From the NCBI GenBank assembly GCA_045430285.1, contig JAILXV010000006.1, positions 62,001-126,000 of the forward strand: a stretch of 64,000 nucleotides of DNA, in the 5' to 3' direction. The notes beneath the pieces were generated by a model. It was given only the letters and a program-made list of their open reading frames with translations. It had not been told where the DNA came from and ran no database searches. A program made the translations under genes and the position numbers. The stretch is from Agarilytica sp045430285 (GTDB lineage Bacteria > Pseudomonadota > Gammaproteobacteria > Pseudomonadales > Cellvibrionaceae). Shown piece after piece: positions 45,813-55,345 of the stretch. Position 1 is the stretch's first letter, and each line of letters opens with the position of its first letter.

Positions 45813-46434
45813 CCGCTTCGGTACGGTTTTTTGCATTCAATTCGCGCATAATCGCGGTAATGTGCGCTTTTACAGTTGTTTCGGCGCACTGCAATCGCTC
45901 GGCAATCACTTTGTTCACCATTCCTTGCCCTAACAAATTCAATACTTCATGCTGACGTGGTGTTAAATACAGTTGCTCTCGACCTCGCGGTGATGCTGGG
46001 GTAGTCTCAAGTCCCACCCGATGTGTGTTTACCTCCACCATTTCTGGGGGAACATATACCCCACCAGATAGCACCAACTCTAATGCATGCCTCATAATAT
46101 CGGCACTGACACTTTTCGGAATATACCCCACCGCACCCCGAGCCAAGGCTTGCTGCATGTCATTTTTTTCATGTGAGCCCGATACCACCACAACGGCTAC
46201 CGTCGGCACGGATTCGATAAGTGCTGTGAGTGTGTCCAAGCCCGATGCATCCGGCAAACCAAGATCCAACAAGGCTAATTCAGGCACCCAGTCTGAAGTG
46301 ATAGCTAGGCCATCCTTTGCATTCGTCGCTGATTTTATTTCGGCCCCAGGAATAAGTGTCTCGATCATCGCGAATAGACTTTGTGCGACAAGCGGGTGAT
46401 CATCAATTACAAGAACTTTCATATCGCGGACCAT
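45772..46434 (-). CDS. NarL/FixJ-type response regulator
   Basis: A 220-residue regulator. The receiver has VLVIDDHPLVAQSL, the phosphoacceptor Asp in ELALLDLGLPDASG, and a switch lysine in GYIPKSVSAD. The C-terminal LuxR-type HTH is LTPRQHEVLNLLGQGMVNKV plus IAERLQCAETTVKAHITAIM. Starts at 46434 (MVRDMKVL) or 46422 (MKVLVIDD) are both possible. It overlaps the hybrid kinase gene at the 3' ends and faces the GAF kinase gene at its 5' end, so either kinase could be its partner. A membrane-sensor phosphorelay to this regulator is the likely circuit. Confidence 0.93.
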   Translation of the reverse strand: MVRDMKVLVIDDHPLVAQSLFAMIETLIPGAEIKSATNAKDGLAITSDWVPELALLDLGLPDASGLDTLTALIESVPTVAVVVVSGSHEKNDMQQALARGAVGYIPKSVSADIMRHALELVLSGGVYVPPEMVEVNTHRVGLETTPASPRGREQLYLTPRQHEVLNLLGQGMVNKVIAERLQCAETTVKAHITAIMRELNAKNRTEAVMTAQKLGLIQGD

Positions 46435-46660
46435 TTAAGATGCTGTAGTTCAATGAGTGTTGCTGGAGATGCCGTAAAGGTACATGGCTGCGACTATTAG
46501 GGCAATACGCCCGCCTCTAAGACCCGCATCGACTGTCGGATTTAGACATGTGCGCCAAGTTAGATCTAAAACATCCCATATCGTCATCCGAATAACCAAA
46601 CGATCTAGCGTTCACACTGACACACGCTAAACTAAAAAGTAGTTTAATGCGGAGTTTTCA

Positions 46661-47848
46661 ATGGTCGTCGCCCCTTCCTGTAGCAACGAAGAAAGTCGTT
46701 TAGCCGCCCTATTGCGCTATAAAGTGCTCGATACCGAAGCCGAAGGGCCCTATGACGATATCGTGTCGCTCGCATCTACCATTTGCCGAAAACCCATATC
46801 GTTGGTAAGCCTCGTCGACGATGAGAGACAGTGGTTCAAGGCTCGTGTAGGGTTAGATGCAGAACAAACACCGCGGGATGTCGCGTTCTGTTCCCACGCG
46901 ATATTGCAAGATGATGTTTTTGTTGTGGAAAATGCACTGGAAGATATGCGATTTAACGACAACCCTCTGGTAACCGACGGCCCCAAAATACGTTTTTATG
47001 CTGGTGCGCCGCTTGTCACCCACGATGGCTACCCCCTAGGGACATTGTGCGTGATTGATCGCGAACCTGGGGAGATTAACGAAGAACAAAAAAACGCGCT
47101 AAAAATTCTCGCTCGACAAGTGATTAGCCAACTTGAACTTCGACTTAGCAATAGCCAGCTCAGCACATTGAATAGAGAAAAAGATAATTTTATTCGGCTT
47201 CTCTCTCACGATTTACGATCGGCATTTGGTGCCACGATGGGTTTCGCTCAAATGTTACATCGGCGAGTCAATGTGCTCTCGGCCACCCAAACAGAAAACA
47301 TTGCACATAAAATATATAAAAGCGCAGACCAAGGGTTAAAACTACTTGAAAGCACGCTCGCCTGGGCACGCTTGCAAGACAATAGCCCCAGCCTCAGAAA
47401 GGACACATTTTTACTCGCACCCGTGTGTAAAGAAGTCACCGAATACTTGTGCGAACTTGCACTCGAAAAGAAAATCGAATTAAACGTGAGCTGCGACGAA
47501 GCACTAACAATAGAAAGTGACCACGCTCTATTACGCTCGGTGCTTCAAAATTTAGTGCACAACGCAATTAAGTTTTCTTATGAATCCAGCAAGGTAGACA
47601 TCGCTTTTAGTGAACAACAACATACCATAACCCTCTCTGTTCAGGATCATGGTGTGGGTATGTCTGAGTCGAAATGCAGCCGATTATTTTCTCAGTATAA
47701 CGAGACAACTAAAGGGACACACGGTGAAATAGGCATGGGGATCGGCACACAGTTAATACAAGAATTCACCCATCACTACCACGGAAAAACGTGCGTAGAA
47801 AGTGCCAAAGAAAAAGGCACAAAAATATCCATTGAACTTCCCAAATAA
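46661..47848 (+). CDS. GAF-domain sensor histidine kinase
   Basis: A 395-residue cytoplasmic kinase. A GAF domain takes residues 25-160 (LASTICRKPISLVSLVDDER, FYAGAPLVTHDGYPLGTLCV). The phosphoacceptor is FIRLLSHDLRSAFGATMGF (His near 186). The HATPase holds LQNLVHNAIKFSYESS and VQDHGVGMSESK; GMGIGTQLIQEF stands in place of the usual GxGLGL box. GGAG lies nine bases before the ATG. No transmembrane segment is present, so the input is internal or comes from a partner. It has no receiver domain and no adjacent dedicated regulator other than the NarL-type gene, which is divergent from it. Confidence 0.9.
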   Translation: MVVAPSCSNEESRLAALLRYKVLDTEAEGPYDDIVSLASTICRKPISLVSLVDDERQWFKARVGLDAEQTPRDVAFCSHAILQDDVFVVENALEDMRFNDNPLVTDGPKIRFYAGAPLVTHDGYPLGTLCVIDREPGEINEEQKNALKILARQVISQLELRLSNSQLSTLNREKDNFIRLLSHDLRSAFGATMGFAQMLHRRVNVLSATQTENIAHKIYKSADQGLKLLESTLAWARLQDNSPSLRKDTFLLAPVCKEVTEYLCELALEKKIELNVSCDEALTIESDHALLRSVLQNLVHNAIKFSYESSKVDIAFSEQQHTITLSVQDHGVGMSESKCSRLFSQYNETTKGTHGEIGMGIGTQLIQEFTHHYHGKTCVESAKEKGTKISIELPK

Positions 47849-47902
47849 CTTCCTAAATAGTCAAAAAACCGCAACAGCAACCGCCCTGTTACCAAAAATC
47901 AA

Positions 47903-49579
47903 CTAAGGCGTTTCGCTTTCGTTATTTTCGGTGTGCGATTCAAACGCGGCAGAATGCACCACAAAACGATTTCGTCCCGTCTCCTTCGCTTCATAGAGCG
48001 CTTGATCGGCACGTACGAGACTTTGCTCCACATTGGTATCTTTTTCATGTAAAGCACTAAGGCCGATACTAATGGTGATATTAATGATATTCCCATTATG
48101 AACAATGTCCTTTCCTGCCATTTCCTTGCACAAGCGTTCGGCAATCTCTATTGCCACATCCATATCACAGTCAATAAGCATCATGGCGTATTCTTCTCCG
48201 CCTAATCGACCAACGATGTCATATTTTCTCAAGCCTTCTTTCAGCAACTCCGCCACTGCGATGATGGCCGTATCTCCCGCAGCATGACCGTAAGTATCGT
48301 TTACCTTTTTAAAATGATCGATATCCAACATTAACATTGCCGACTGCGTTAGCTTTCGATGCTGACGTAAAAATTCATTTTCGGCGGATTCCAGAAAGTG
48401 CCTGCGATTAAACAATTTCGTCATACTGTCCGTCGTCGCTAATTCATACAGCTGAGCATTCAGATCTTTTAATTTTTTATTTGTTCGTTTTCTTAAATGG
48501 TTGATACGCAACAAAAAGTAAGTCATTACGCAAAAAGCGAGCGTAACCACAAGCACAATCACCAACCAACCGCGCTGAGTACCAATGGTTTTATCTTTTG
48601 ATTCGATAATATTACTTTGCTGCTTTAACAGCGAAAACTGCTCATCCAAAATAGATTGATTACTATCGATATTTTTTTGCAGGTCCAGAATGGATTTTTC
48701 TTTTACGAGGATCTCCTGTTGTTTATCTTTCAACAATTCTTTTTGGCGTTCGATGCCAGATCGATTTTTGGCTACCTCATCCTGAGACGCCTTAATATCA
48801 TTCGATAAGCCTTCCAACCTTATACGGCTTTCTTCGAGCTGGTCCACGGCAGAATTAAGCTGTTGCGACTTAGCATTGAGTTCTTGGTTAATTTTTTCGA
48901 GATTTTTCTCTTTTTCCTCGACATATTCCAGTAAGTTTTCTAACCGTGCTTCTTTGTTCCGCAGTTGCTCACCCAAATCCTCTTTTGAACCTGCAAGCTC
49001 CAACAGGCTAATCGACACATCAAATTCTCGGTTAGCCAGATTTTCCCCATTCAGCCTAATTTTTAATTGCTGGCGAGAATCGACCAAACTCACCATTTGA
49101 AAATCTCTGTCGATCTTGCCGTCAACCACAATGAGTGTATTTTTAACCTGCTTAAAAAGCGCGCTATTGAGATGACGCTTTTTACTTGAAAGAAAAATCA
49201 TCGCGTAGTCTGCAGGATCAAAGCTATCGTCTTTAATTCGAGTTACATTAAAAGACTTTCCTCTCACGACCTGAGACTTTCGCACATCTAAGGCTCTTAA
49301 AAACGCAGAGTTACCCCCAACAACACCGATATTGAACACCTTCAGTTGTGGGTCATTTGGCCATGTAATGTGTTTGGCGATCTCTACAAGGTAATGGGCC
49401 TTTGCTTCTTCTAGCGTGACCTCTTTGTCATTGACATTGGCGGCTGCATTGGCGCCGAGATTGAGCAAGGAGATCATTAGGCCAGCAAGTGCAAACACTC
49501 GGAACAGATGTGACATCGGCTGGATAAGAAGTCTTGAGAACATCATAAAAAGAATATGCAAACCACGAAAAGTACCCAT
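47903..49579 (-). CDS. YfiR-like domain fused to GGDEF diguanylate cyclase
   Basis: Up to 558 residues. A signal peptide starts at the Met of MSHLFRVFALAGLMISLLN, so ATG 49513 may be the true start. The periplasmic part (about 55-200) is YfiR-like: HYLVEIAKHITWPN, FNIGVVGGNSAFLRAL, FLSSKKRH, and NLANREFDVSISLLELAGS. A long coiled coil (about 205-335), a membrane helix (WLVIVLVVTLAFCVMTYFLL) and a C-terminal GGDEF domain follow. The active site is GRLGGEEYAMML, with an IxxxD metal site in LMLDIDHFKKVNDTYGH. No RxxD inhibitory site is obvious before GGEEY. YfiR normally acts as a separate periplasmic inhibitor of the cyclase YfiN; here sensor and c-di-GMP synthase are in one chain. Confidence 0.9.
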   Translation of the reverse strand: MGTFRGLHILFMMFSRLLIQPMSHLFRVFALAGLMISLLNLGANAAANVNDKEVTLEEAKAHYLVEIAKHITWPNDPQLKVFNIGVVGGNSAFLRALDVRKSQVVRGKSFNVTRIKDDSFDPADYAMIFLSSKKRHLNSALFKQVKNTLIVVDGKIDRDFQMVSLVDSRQQLKIRLNGENLANREFDVSISLLELAGSKEDLGEQLRNKEARLENLLEYVEEKEKNLEKINQELNAKSQQLNSAVDQLEESRIRLEGLSNDIKASQDEVAKNRSGIERQKELLKDKQQEILVKEKSILDLQKNIDSNQSILDEQFSLLKQQSNIIESKDKTIGTQRGWLVIVLVVTLAFCVMTYFLLRINHLRKRTNKKLKDLNAQLYELATTDSMTKLFNRRHFLESAENEFLRQHRKLTQSAMLMLDIDHFKKVNDTYGHAAGDTAIIAVAELLKEGLRKYDIVGRLGGEEYAMMLIDCDMDVAIEIAERLCKEMAGKDIVHNGNIINITISIGLSALHEKDTNVEQSLVRADQALYEAKETGRNRFVVHSAAFESHTENNESETP

Positions 49580-49709
49580 CAAAGTATAGGATGGATACGA
49601 CGCTCTTTCACATTTATAGCCGCCTGCAAGGGCTTTTTATCACGTGCAGTACAATGAAGCGCCTACACGTTCCACTGATTCCGTGGAGATTCTATTCGCT
49701 ATTTCATAT

Positions 49710-49724
49710 CCCCCCCCCAAAAAA
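49710..49724 (+). repeat. C9A6 homopolymer tract in promoter region
   Basis: Nine C's then six A's lie 66 bases before the YdfG-like gene, between two divergent genes. Such a tract could vary in length and alter promoter spacing. Confidence 0.5.
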
Positions 49725-49789
49725 CCGCCATTTCCTTAAGTCTCTCAGTTCCACTAAAATCGCGATATTCATGATTAGGAGGATATAGA

Positions 49790-50563
49790 ATGACGAAAAC
49801 AGTGTTAGTGACCGGCGCGTCCTCAGGTTTTGGGGAAGCCTGTGTAAAAACTTACGCACTACAAGGGTACAAAGTCGTTATGGGGGCACGAAATCTTTCT
49901 CGGCTCACCGACATTAATCGCCAGCTCCCAGACCCAAGCAACACCGTATTCGCACCCCTGGATGTGCGCGACAAAACCTCGATCGAACACTTCTTTGACG
50001 CAATTCCAGAACCGTTTAGAGACATCGATATCTTAGTGAATAATGCCGGACTAGCGCTTGGGGTTGAGCCTGCGCAAGATGCCGACTGGGATGACTGGGA
50101 GACAATGATCGACACCAACATTAAAGGATTGGCGAGAATCACTCGCAAGGTGCTTCCTGAGATGGTTGCCCGTAATAGTGGGCATATTGTTAATATTGGT
50201 TCGATGGCTGCATCCTGGCCCTACCCTGGCGGCAACGCGTACGGCGCCAGTAAAGCCTTTGTTCAGCAATTTTCTCGCGGGTTACGCTCAGATGTTCTGG
50301 GCAAGCAAATTCGCATCACCAATATCGAACCAGGACTCGCCAACACCAACTTTTCTAAAGTGCGCTTAAAAGGCGATCAAGAAAAAGCCGATGATGTTTA
50401 TCAAAACACACAACCCTTAGTCGCGGAGGATATCGCCAACATCGTCCATTGGGTGACCAGTGTTCCAGCCCACGTGAATATTAATAACCTCGAAGTTATG
50501 CCGACGTGCCAAGCGTGGGGACCATTGATGATTAGTCGCGATATGATGACCGAAAACGTGTAA
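49790..50563 (+). CDS. ydfG: Short-chain dehydrogenase, YdfG-like 3-hydroxy acid dehydrogenase
   Basis: A 257-residue SDR enzyme very like E. coli YdfG along its whole length. The cofactor site is VLVTGASSGFGEACV; the NNAG motif is in DILVNNAGLALGVEPA; the catalytic Tyr and Lys are in YGASKAFVQQF, with Ser in NIGSMAASWPYPGG. The C-terminal segment WVTSVPAHVNINNLEVMP is also kept. YdfG enzymes are NADP-dependent and oxidise L-allo-threonine, serine and 3-hydroxy acids, and reduce malonic semialdehyde. GGAGG lies at the right distance before the ATG. It appears to be a single-gene unit. Confidence 0.9.
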   Translation: MTKTVLVTGASSGFGEACVKTYALQGYKVVMGARNLSRLTDINRQLPDPSNTVFAPLDVRDKTSIEHFFDAIPEPFRDIDILVNNAGLALGVEPAQDADWDDWETMIDTNIKGLARITRKVLPEMVARNSGHIVNIGSMAASWPYPGGNAYGASKAFVQQFSRGLRSDVLGKQIRITNIEPGLANTNFSKVRLKGDQEKADDVYQNTQPLVAEDIANIVHWVTSVPAHVNINNLEVMPTCQAWGPLMISRDMMTENV

Positions 50564-50693
50564 GCACAACACGCAGAGCGAAAGTAAAAATAAACATGAT
50601 AAGCAGACATGACTCTTTGATTTTAGGCGGCTGAATAAGCCATAATGAAAGTGATAGCGGTAAGTTTCACGGCCAATAAGAAGAACACAAGGT

Positions 50694-52418
50694 ATGAATC
50701 GCACCAATCAGCTCGTCATCATCGATAGTAGTCGGCAAGACTACCAACGCTTCCTCGATCACTTAGCCGATACAAAGCAAATCTTTAGTGGCACATTTCA
50801 TATTGCTGACTTTGATAATGCCGTTGCCTACTTTTCGGAAAATAGCCCTCAGTGTTGTGTCATCAACCATGAGTTTGTCGGGGGCGATGCCAAAAAGTTT
50901 CTTCAAACACTCAACAATCACTACCGAGGCCCAGACTTCCCCATCGTACTCAGTACCCATGCAGGGAATGAGCGACTGGCCGTAGACCTCATGCAAATGG
51001 GCGTTCAAGATTACGTCATCAAAACAGAGCTGAGTGAATCGTCATTCCCTCGGACCTTAAAAAATGCGATGCGGACATTCTCATTGCAGAAACAACTAAA
51101 GCAAATGGCCCATTACGATTCGCTCACAGGCTTACTCAATCGCTCTTTGTTTATGAATCGCCTAGAACAAACCGTTAACGAAGCGAAACGCTACGGCCGC
51201 ACACTTAGTTTAATCTCACTGGATATCGACTACTTTAAACAGATTAACGATACATATGGCCATGATACTGGCGATAAGATTTTACGCATCGTATCCGAAC
51301 GCATTCGTGAATGTGTCCGCCGTTCCGATAGCGTCGCACGCCTAGGTGGAGACGAATTTTTAGTCATGCTCCCCAATGCGGCGGCTCACGAAGGGCATTA
51401 CGTCGCGCAAAAGCTACTTAAACATATCCCAGAACCGATTACCGTTGAAGATGTGGTGCTTTATGTTTACCCATCTATCGGGCTTGCGAATTTTCCTGAA
51501 ACTGCCAGCGATCATCACGAGTTGTTAAAACAGGTCGATACCGCGTTATACAAAGCGAAAGAACAAGGTCGCTCACAATATGTGAAATTCTCTAAGCTGA
51601 ATCAAAGCCAGTGGCAACATAAGTTAGAGTTGAGTAAAAGTTTACCTACAGCGCTTCAAAGTGGAGAAGTTAAACTTGCCTACCAACCAATATTTGATGC
51701 GAATTCCAAACTTTGCCATTCAGTGGAAGCACTGATTCGGTGGCAACACAACGGTAAGTCCATCGAGACTGCCGATATTGTTCACCTGATTCACCAAGGT
51801 TCTATGGCGATTCCTTACCATCAATGGTTATTTGACCAAGCCATCGGTCAATTACAGCGCTGGCAGCAACAGTCGCCCGATTTAAAAATGTCGATGAACA
51901 TGCCTGCAAACCTTTGTCATAACTACGTCATTATCGAACACCTATTTAGCGCGATCGATAAATACGGCATCAAAGCAAGCGATCTGATTCTCGAGATTAC
52001 CGAAACGCATTTGATGCGTCATGCGGAGCTCACCAAAGAGGTGCTCACCGGTCTGTCTGAGAAAGGCGTATTAATTGCCATCGATGATTTTGGCACCGGC
52101 TACAGCTCCCTTGAATATCTGGCAGATCTCCCTTGTAGCCAACTCAAGATCGATCAACGCTTTTTTCTACAATGGAATGAAAACAAAAAGAACCAAAAAA
52201 TTGTGGAAGCAATCACGGCGCTAGGGCATCAATTAGATTTACAAGTCGTCGCTGAAGGCGTGGAAACAGCTGAGCTTTCTTCCATCGTGCAAAAAATTGG
52301 CTGCGACGCATCCCAAGGATATTGGTTGGGCAAACCAGAATTTGCAAAAGACTCATGGAGTGACTTCATGGCGCTAGCAACATCGAATGAGACAGAAGCG
52401 CTTTTGAGCACAGATTAG
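50694..52418 (+). CDS. Degenerate receiver-GGDEF-EAL c-di-GMP protein
   Basis: A 574-residue cytoplasmic protein. The receiver-like domain (1-125) has a single Asp in VIIDSSRQD, and INHEF stands where the phosphoacceptor Asp is expected, so it is probably not phosphorylated. The GGDEF domain (about 140-300) has an intact RLGGDEFLVML. The EAL domain (about 310-560) has EALIRWQ, the catalytic patch LEITETHLM and DDFGTGYSSLEYL, then VVAEGVET. Both enzyme activities look possible; such tandem proteins often act mainly as phosphodiesterases with GTP-regulated turnover. It follows the ydfG-like gene by 130 bases and faces the phosphoesterase gene at its 3' end. Confidence 0.92.
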   Translation: MNRTNQLVIIDSSRQDYQRFLDHLADTKQIFSGTFHIADFDNAVAYFSENSPQCCVINHEFVGGDAKKFLQTLNNHYRGPDFPIVLSTHAGNERLAVDLMQMGVQDYVIKTELSESSFPRTLKNAMRTFSLQKQLKQMAHYDSLTGLLNRSLFMNRLEQTVNEAKRYGRTLSLISLDIDYFKQINDTYGHDTGDKILRIVSERIRECVRRSDSVARLGGDEFLVMLPNAAAHEGHYVAQKLLKHIPEPITVEDVVLYVYPSIGLANFPETASDHHELLKQVDTALYKAKEQGRSQYVKFSKLNQSQWQHKLELSKSLPTALQSGEVKLAYQPIFDANSKLCHSVEALIRWQHNGKSIETADIVHLIHQGSMAIPYHQWLFDQAIGQLQRWQQQSPDLKMSMNMPANLCHNYVIIEHLFSAIDKYGIKASDLILEITETHLMRHAELTKEVLTGLSEKGVLIAIDDFGTGYSSLEYLADLPCSQLKIDQRFFLQWNENKKNQKIVEAITALGHQLDLQVVAEGVETAELSSIVQKIGCDASQGYWLGKPEFAKDSWSDFMALATSNETEALLSTD

Positions 52419-52435
52419 CGGTTTACTGAAAACCG
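52419..52435 (+). terminator. Short hairpin between convergent genes
   Basis: CGGTTT-ACTGA-AAACCG, then TTTACG. It begins right at the stop of the GGDEF-EAL gene. The stem is short and the T run weak, so termination is only possible. Confidence 0.4.
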
Positions 52436-52436
52436 T

Positions 52437-53201
52437 TTACGCAAGAATATCAATCAAGTATTTCCGTGTAATTCGCTCTTCCCCAGGATAACCAAACGCA
52501 TTATTGATATAGCGGACGCCCTCTATCGACATATCCCGATTCAGGTGGCTGTGGCCATACACATGAATTTTTGGTGATAAGAGGCGTAATTTTTTTTCTA
52601 TTTCAATACTGCCAAGCACCGCATAGAGCTCCTGCATTTTTGCGGGAATATACGCGGGCATAAGGTCGATCCTCGGCAAAAAATGTGAAAAAGTAATGAC
52701 GTTCTGCGCCTCACCCTGAGTCGGTATAGGTAAAGCGTTCAGTGATAAAAAATGATCCGATATTTCTTTGGGGTGTGTTAAGAAATCTGGCCATTGGCAA
52801 CGCTTAAAATCCATCCATGCCATTTTAATGTAGTCACTCGGCGCACCAAAAGAGTAATCGTACCAAGAGAACAAAGGGTGGATTACGTAATCACCCACCT
52901 TAGCGCGCTCTGTCACAATGCCGAACGATTTTGCCAACGCCAAGGTCTGATGAAATTTTTCCAAGGAACAAAATGGACGCTCCTTATTCACCCAAATATC
53001 ATGATTCCCTGGCACGAAAAAAACGTGTCGAAACTTTTTTACAGCATGTTCGAAGCACTCACTTATTCGATCCAGAGAATCGCTAATATCCCCCGCGAGA
53101 ATGAGTGTATCTTCCGAATACTCTTGCAATGACAAATCACGAATCCACTGGGCATTCTCATCATAATCGACATGAATATCTGAAAGTGCAAAAATCCGCA
53201 T
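52437..53201 (-). CDS. Calcineurin-like metallophosphoesterase
   Basis: A 254-residue protein with all metallophosphoesterase motifs: DIHVDYD near residue 8, LAGDISDS (37-44), FFVPGNHDIW (60-69), FSHF (175-178) and VYGHSHLNRDM near residue 214. Tryptophan-rich middle loops (FSWYDYSFG, WMDFKRCQWP) may shape substrate choice. Similar proteins are found beside signalling genes, but I cannot name a substrate. It is convergent with the GGDEF-EAL gene and followed upstream by a long untranslated stretch. Confidence 0.9.
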   Translation of the reverse strand: MRIFALSDIHVDYDENAQWIRDLSLQEYSEDTLILAGDISDSLDRISECFEHAVKKFRHVFFVPGNHDIWVNKERPFCSLEKFHQTLALAKSFGIVTERAKVGDYVIHPLFSWYDYSFGAPSDYIKMAWMDFKRCQWPDFLTHPKEISDHFLSLNALPIPTQGEAQNVITFSHFLPRIDLMPAYIPAKMQELYAVLGSIEIEKKLRLLSPKIHVYGHSHLNRDMSIEGVRYINNAFGYPGEERITRKYLIDILA

Positions 53202-53680
53202 ACTTATTAAACTGTCTCTTTAAAGTTTTGGAGATGAAGTAATATATGTTGAAGAGAAATACATCACTAAACGTAAAATCTCGCCTTCCGCCACACCGTA
53301 ACCGAAACAAAAATAACTAACTGCAGCTTGTTATTCAGAACATCTCAGCGCCGTACAACAAAGACGAGCAAACGAGTGTATACAGGTTACATGGCGCTTC
53401 CAATACTTTTTCATCGGGTCTACAGACGGCTCCAAGAGATATTTCCATAATCGTGTAAACGCTAGGGCTGCGTTAACGTCATCATGTCTTCATTGCCAAA
53501 TGCAGTATTGATAACCCCTGCAATCGTGTCAGCAGCCAACTTAGGGTTTCACCGCCGACGCCCCCCGCATAGGATTTGGCGCCATTTTTGTGATTTAGCC
53601 GCCAAAAGTGCAGAATACTGAACCTTTGGTGCTACACTCCCATTAACTCAGTCGTCGGCTATCAATAAAAAGGGGAGTAG
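53202..53680. other. Intergenic region, no gene seen
   Basis: 479 bases between the phosphoesterase start and the STAS gene. No open frame with a good start, no strong hairpin and no repeat was seen. A GGGGAG ribosome site lies at its right end, before the STAS ATG. Confidence 0.4.
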
Positions 53681-53983
53681 ATGGAAATTACACGATCGCA
53701 AAATAATGCATATCATGTGCTCATCGATCCAGAGTTTTCTTTTCCTAGCTGCTATACAACTTACAACGAAATAAAGACACTACTCGATCAAGAGTATGAC
53801 GTTATATTAGATTTTTCCGCATGCACGCATATAGACAGTAGTGCGCTCGGCGGATTATTCTCATTACGGAAAAACTTTGACAAAAATACGGCGTTTAGGA
53901 TCATTAACGTGAATCCACATATTTACAAAATCTTTCAGATCTACAAATTAGATAGAGCCATTACGATAGAACCGCCAAAATAA
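53681..53983 (+). CDS. STAS-domain protein (anti-anti-sigma-like)
   Basis: A 100-residue single STAS domain. The core is DVILDFSACTHIDSSALGGLF, with Ser-Ser at the phosphorylation site (residues 55-56) and NPHIYKIFQIYKLDRAI forming the last helix. Proteins of this kind bind partner kinases or anti-sigma factors and are switched by serine phosphorylation. No serine kinase of the RsbW or SpoIIAB type is adjacent, so it is an orphan here. GGGGAG precedes the ATG. A link to the nearby c-di-GMP genes is possible but not shown. Confidence 0.9.
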   Translation: MEITRSQNNAYHVLIDPEFSFPSCYTTYNEIKTLLDQEYDVILDFSACTHIDSSALGGLFSLRKNFDKNTAFRIINVNPHIYKIFQIYKLDRAITIEPPK

Positions 53984-54006
53984 AATATTAGAACACGCTT
54001 TCTTTT

Positions 54007-54028
54007 CCGCCCCCAAACCATAGGGCGG
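54007..54028 (+). terminator. GC hairpin after the STAS gene
   Basis: CCGCCC and GGGCGG pair around a 10-base loop, 24 bases after the stop. A run of T's comes 12 bases later, so this is a weak terminator at best. Confidence 0.4.
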
Positions 54029-54125
54029 CCCTCAATTCTATTTTTTGCGCATTACCCTGCCGTCATCGCTATACGCTGGCTGCATCATGATAATAGACGG
54101 GCCAGATTTAGAACAATGTGATGAG

Positions 54126-55345
54126 CTAGAAAGAAGCCGCTGGAGAATTCAGCGCCTTTTTGTCAAGATGTTTACAATAAGCCAGAATACCTACGCTAAT
54201 GGCATAGCTCATGGCCAGCAAATAATACATCGCCGTATAGCTTATATGATACACCACGGACCCAAGTAATATTGGCAGACCACGAAATCCAAACTCATAA
54301 ACCATTGCCAACCAACCCGAAACTTTTCCCCTTTCATGGGGCTTGGCCATCCCCATTAACGCCGCATTCACGGCAGGAAAAAGCAATCCGTAAGACAAAC
54401 CAAATATGATGGCAACAACAAACGCCGTCGTTTCAGAACGGATACTGGCAAAACCAAGCAGCGCAAGACATAACGTTCCATGACATATCGCCATAATACG
54501 GTTTCGATGCGCACCGTCAGATAAGCCACCAAGAGTTAACCTCACAATGGCAACCGTCACCAACGCAGTCGTCATAAAATACACATTTGAGATGGGGGTT
54601 TTGATCCATGCCGCTTGGAGCATAAAGTCAAAAAATATCGGCATAAACTGTAACGCAATGCCAAATGTGCTACCCAGTAATACCAATACCGAGAGATAAC
54701 CAAAGAATTGGTAAGGTCTTGTTTTAGCGTTACCGTTTATTTCACTGTTTCGCGACTCAGGTGAAGGCGCTAATGGTTTCGCCTCTCGTATAGAAAATCC
54801 TACCAAAACACCGATACAACAAATAAAAGCAGAAGCGCTGAAAAGCCCTGTATAAGCGCCGTCGTCAACCCAAGACCCTCCCCAAAAACTGCCAATGGTA
54901 TTCCCAAGCTGAATACACACGGTGAAATAGCCTATACCTCTAGCACGATATTTCACCGGTACAATACGAACTACAGCCGCAAATAAAGGGGAAAACACAC
55001 AGGCATGCCCCACCCCTTGTATAAATCGCAACACGACGAGTTCGACACCAAACGCCTCCGTATATATATATGCGCATAAGTCGCACTGCCGTATAAAAAT
55101 AGGCCCAACATCACCAGGGGTTTTGAACCAAATTTATCAGAGAGACCGCCAATAAACGGGGCGAGGACTATCATTGCGATAAGTCCAACCCCTAATAGAG
55201 CACCCGCTTGTTGCGCGTTTCCACCAAGATCAACAACGAATTTCGACAGGTAAAGCATCATCGATGCGGCACAAAAATAAAGCATCGCAACGAGTAGAAT
55301 TAAACCGAATTGCACCCGTTGTGCGGGTGTGAATTCTGAAAACAT
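54126..55345 (-). pseudogene. Major facilitator superfamily transporter, frameshifted
   Basis: Two overlapping minus-strand frames together make one MFS transporter of about 405 residues and 12 helices. The first part (start 55345, MFSEFTPAQRVQFG) contains GVGLIAMIVLAPFIGGLSDK, the MFS motif-A loop, up to SATYAHIY. The second part contains VVLRFIQGVGHACVFSPLFA and runs to 54126, including LTLGGLSDGAHRNRIMA (second motif-A loop). They join at the TATATATATAT run at 55061-55071; removing one TA gives a continuous TYAHIYTEAFGVELVVLRFIQG. So the gene is broken by two extra bases, from decay, slippage or a sequence error. No substrate is recognisable. The rest of the frame has no other lesion. Confidence 0.85.
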
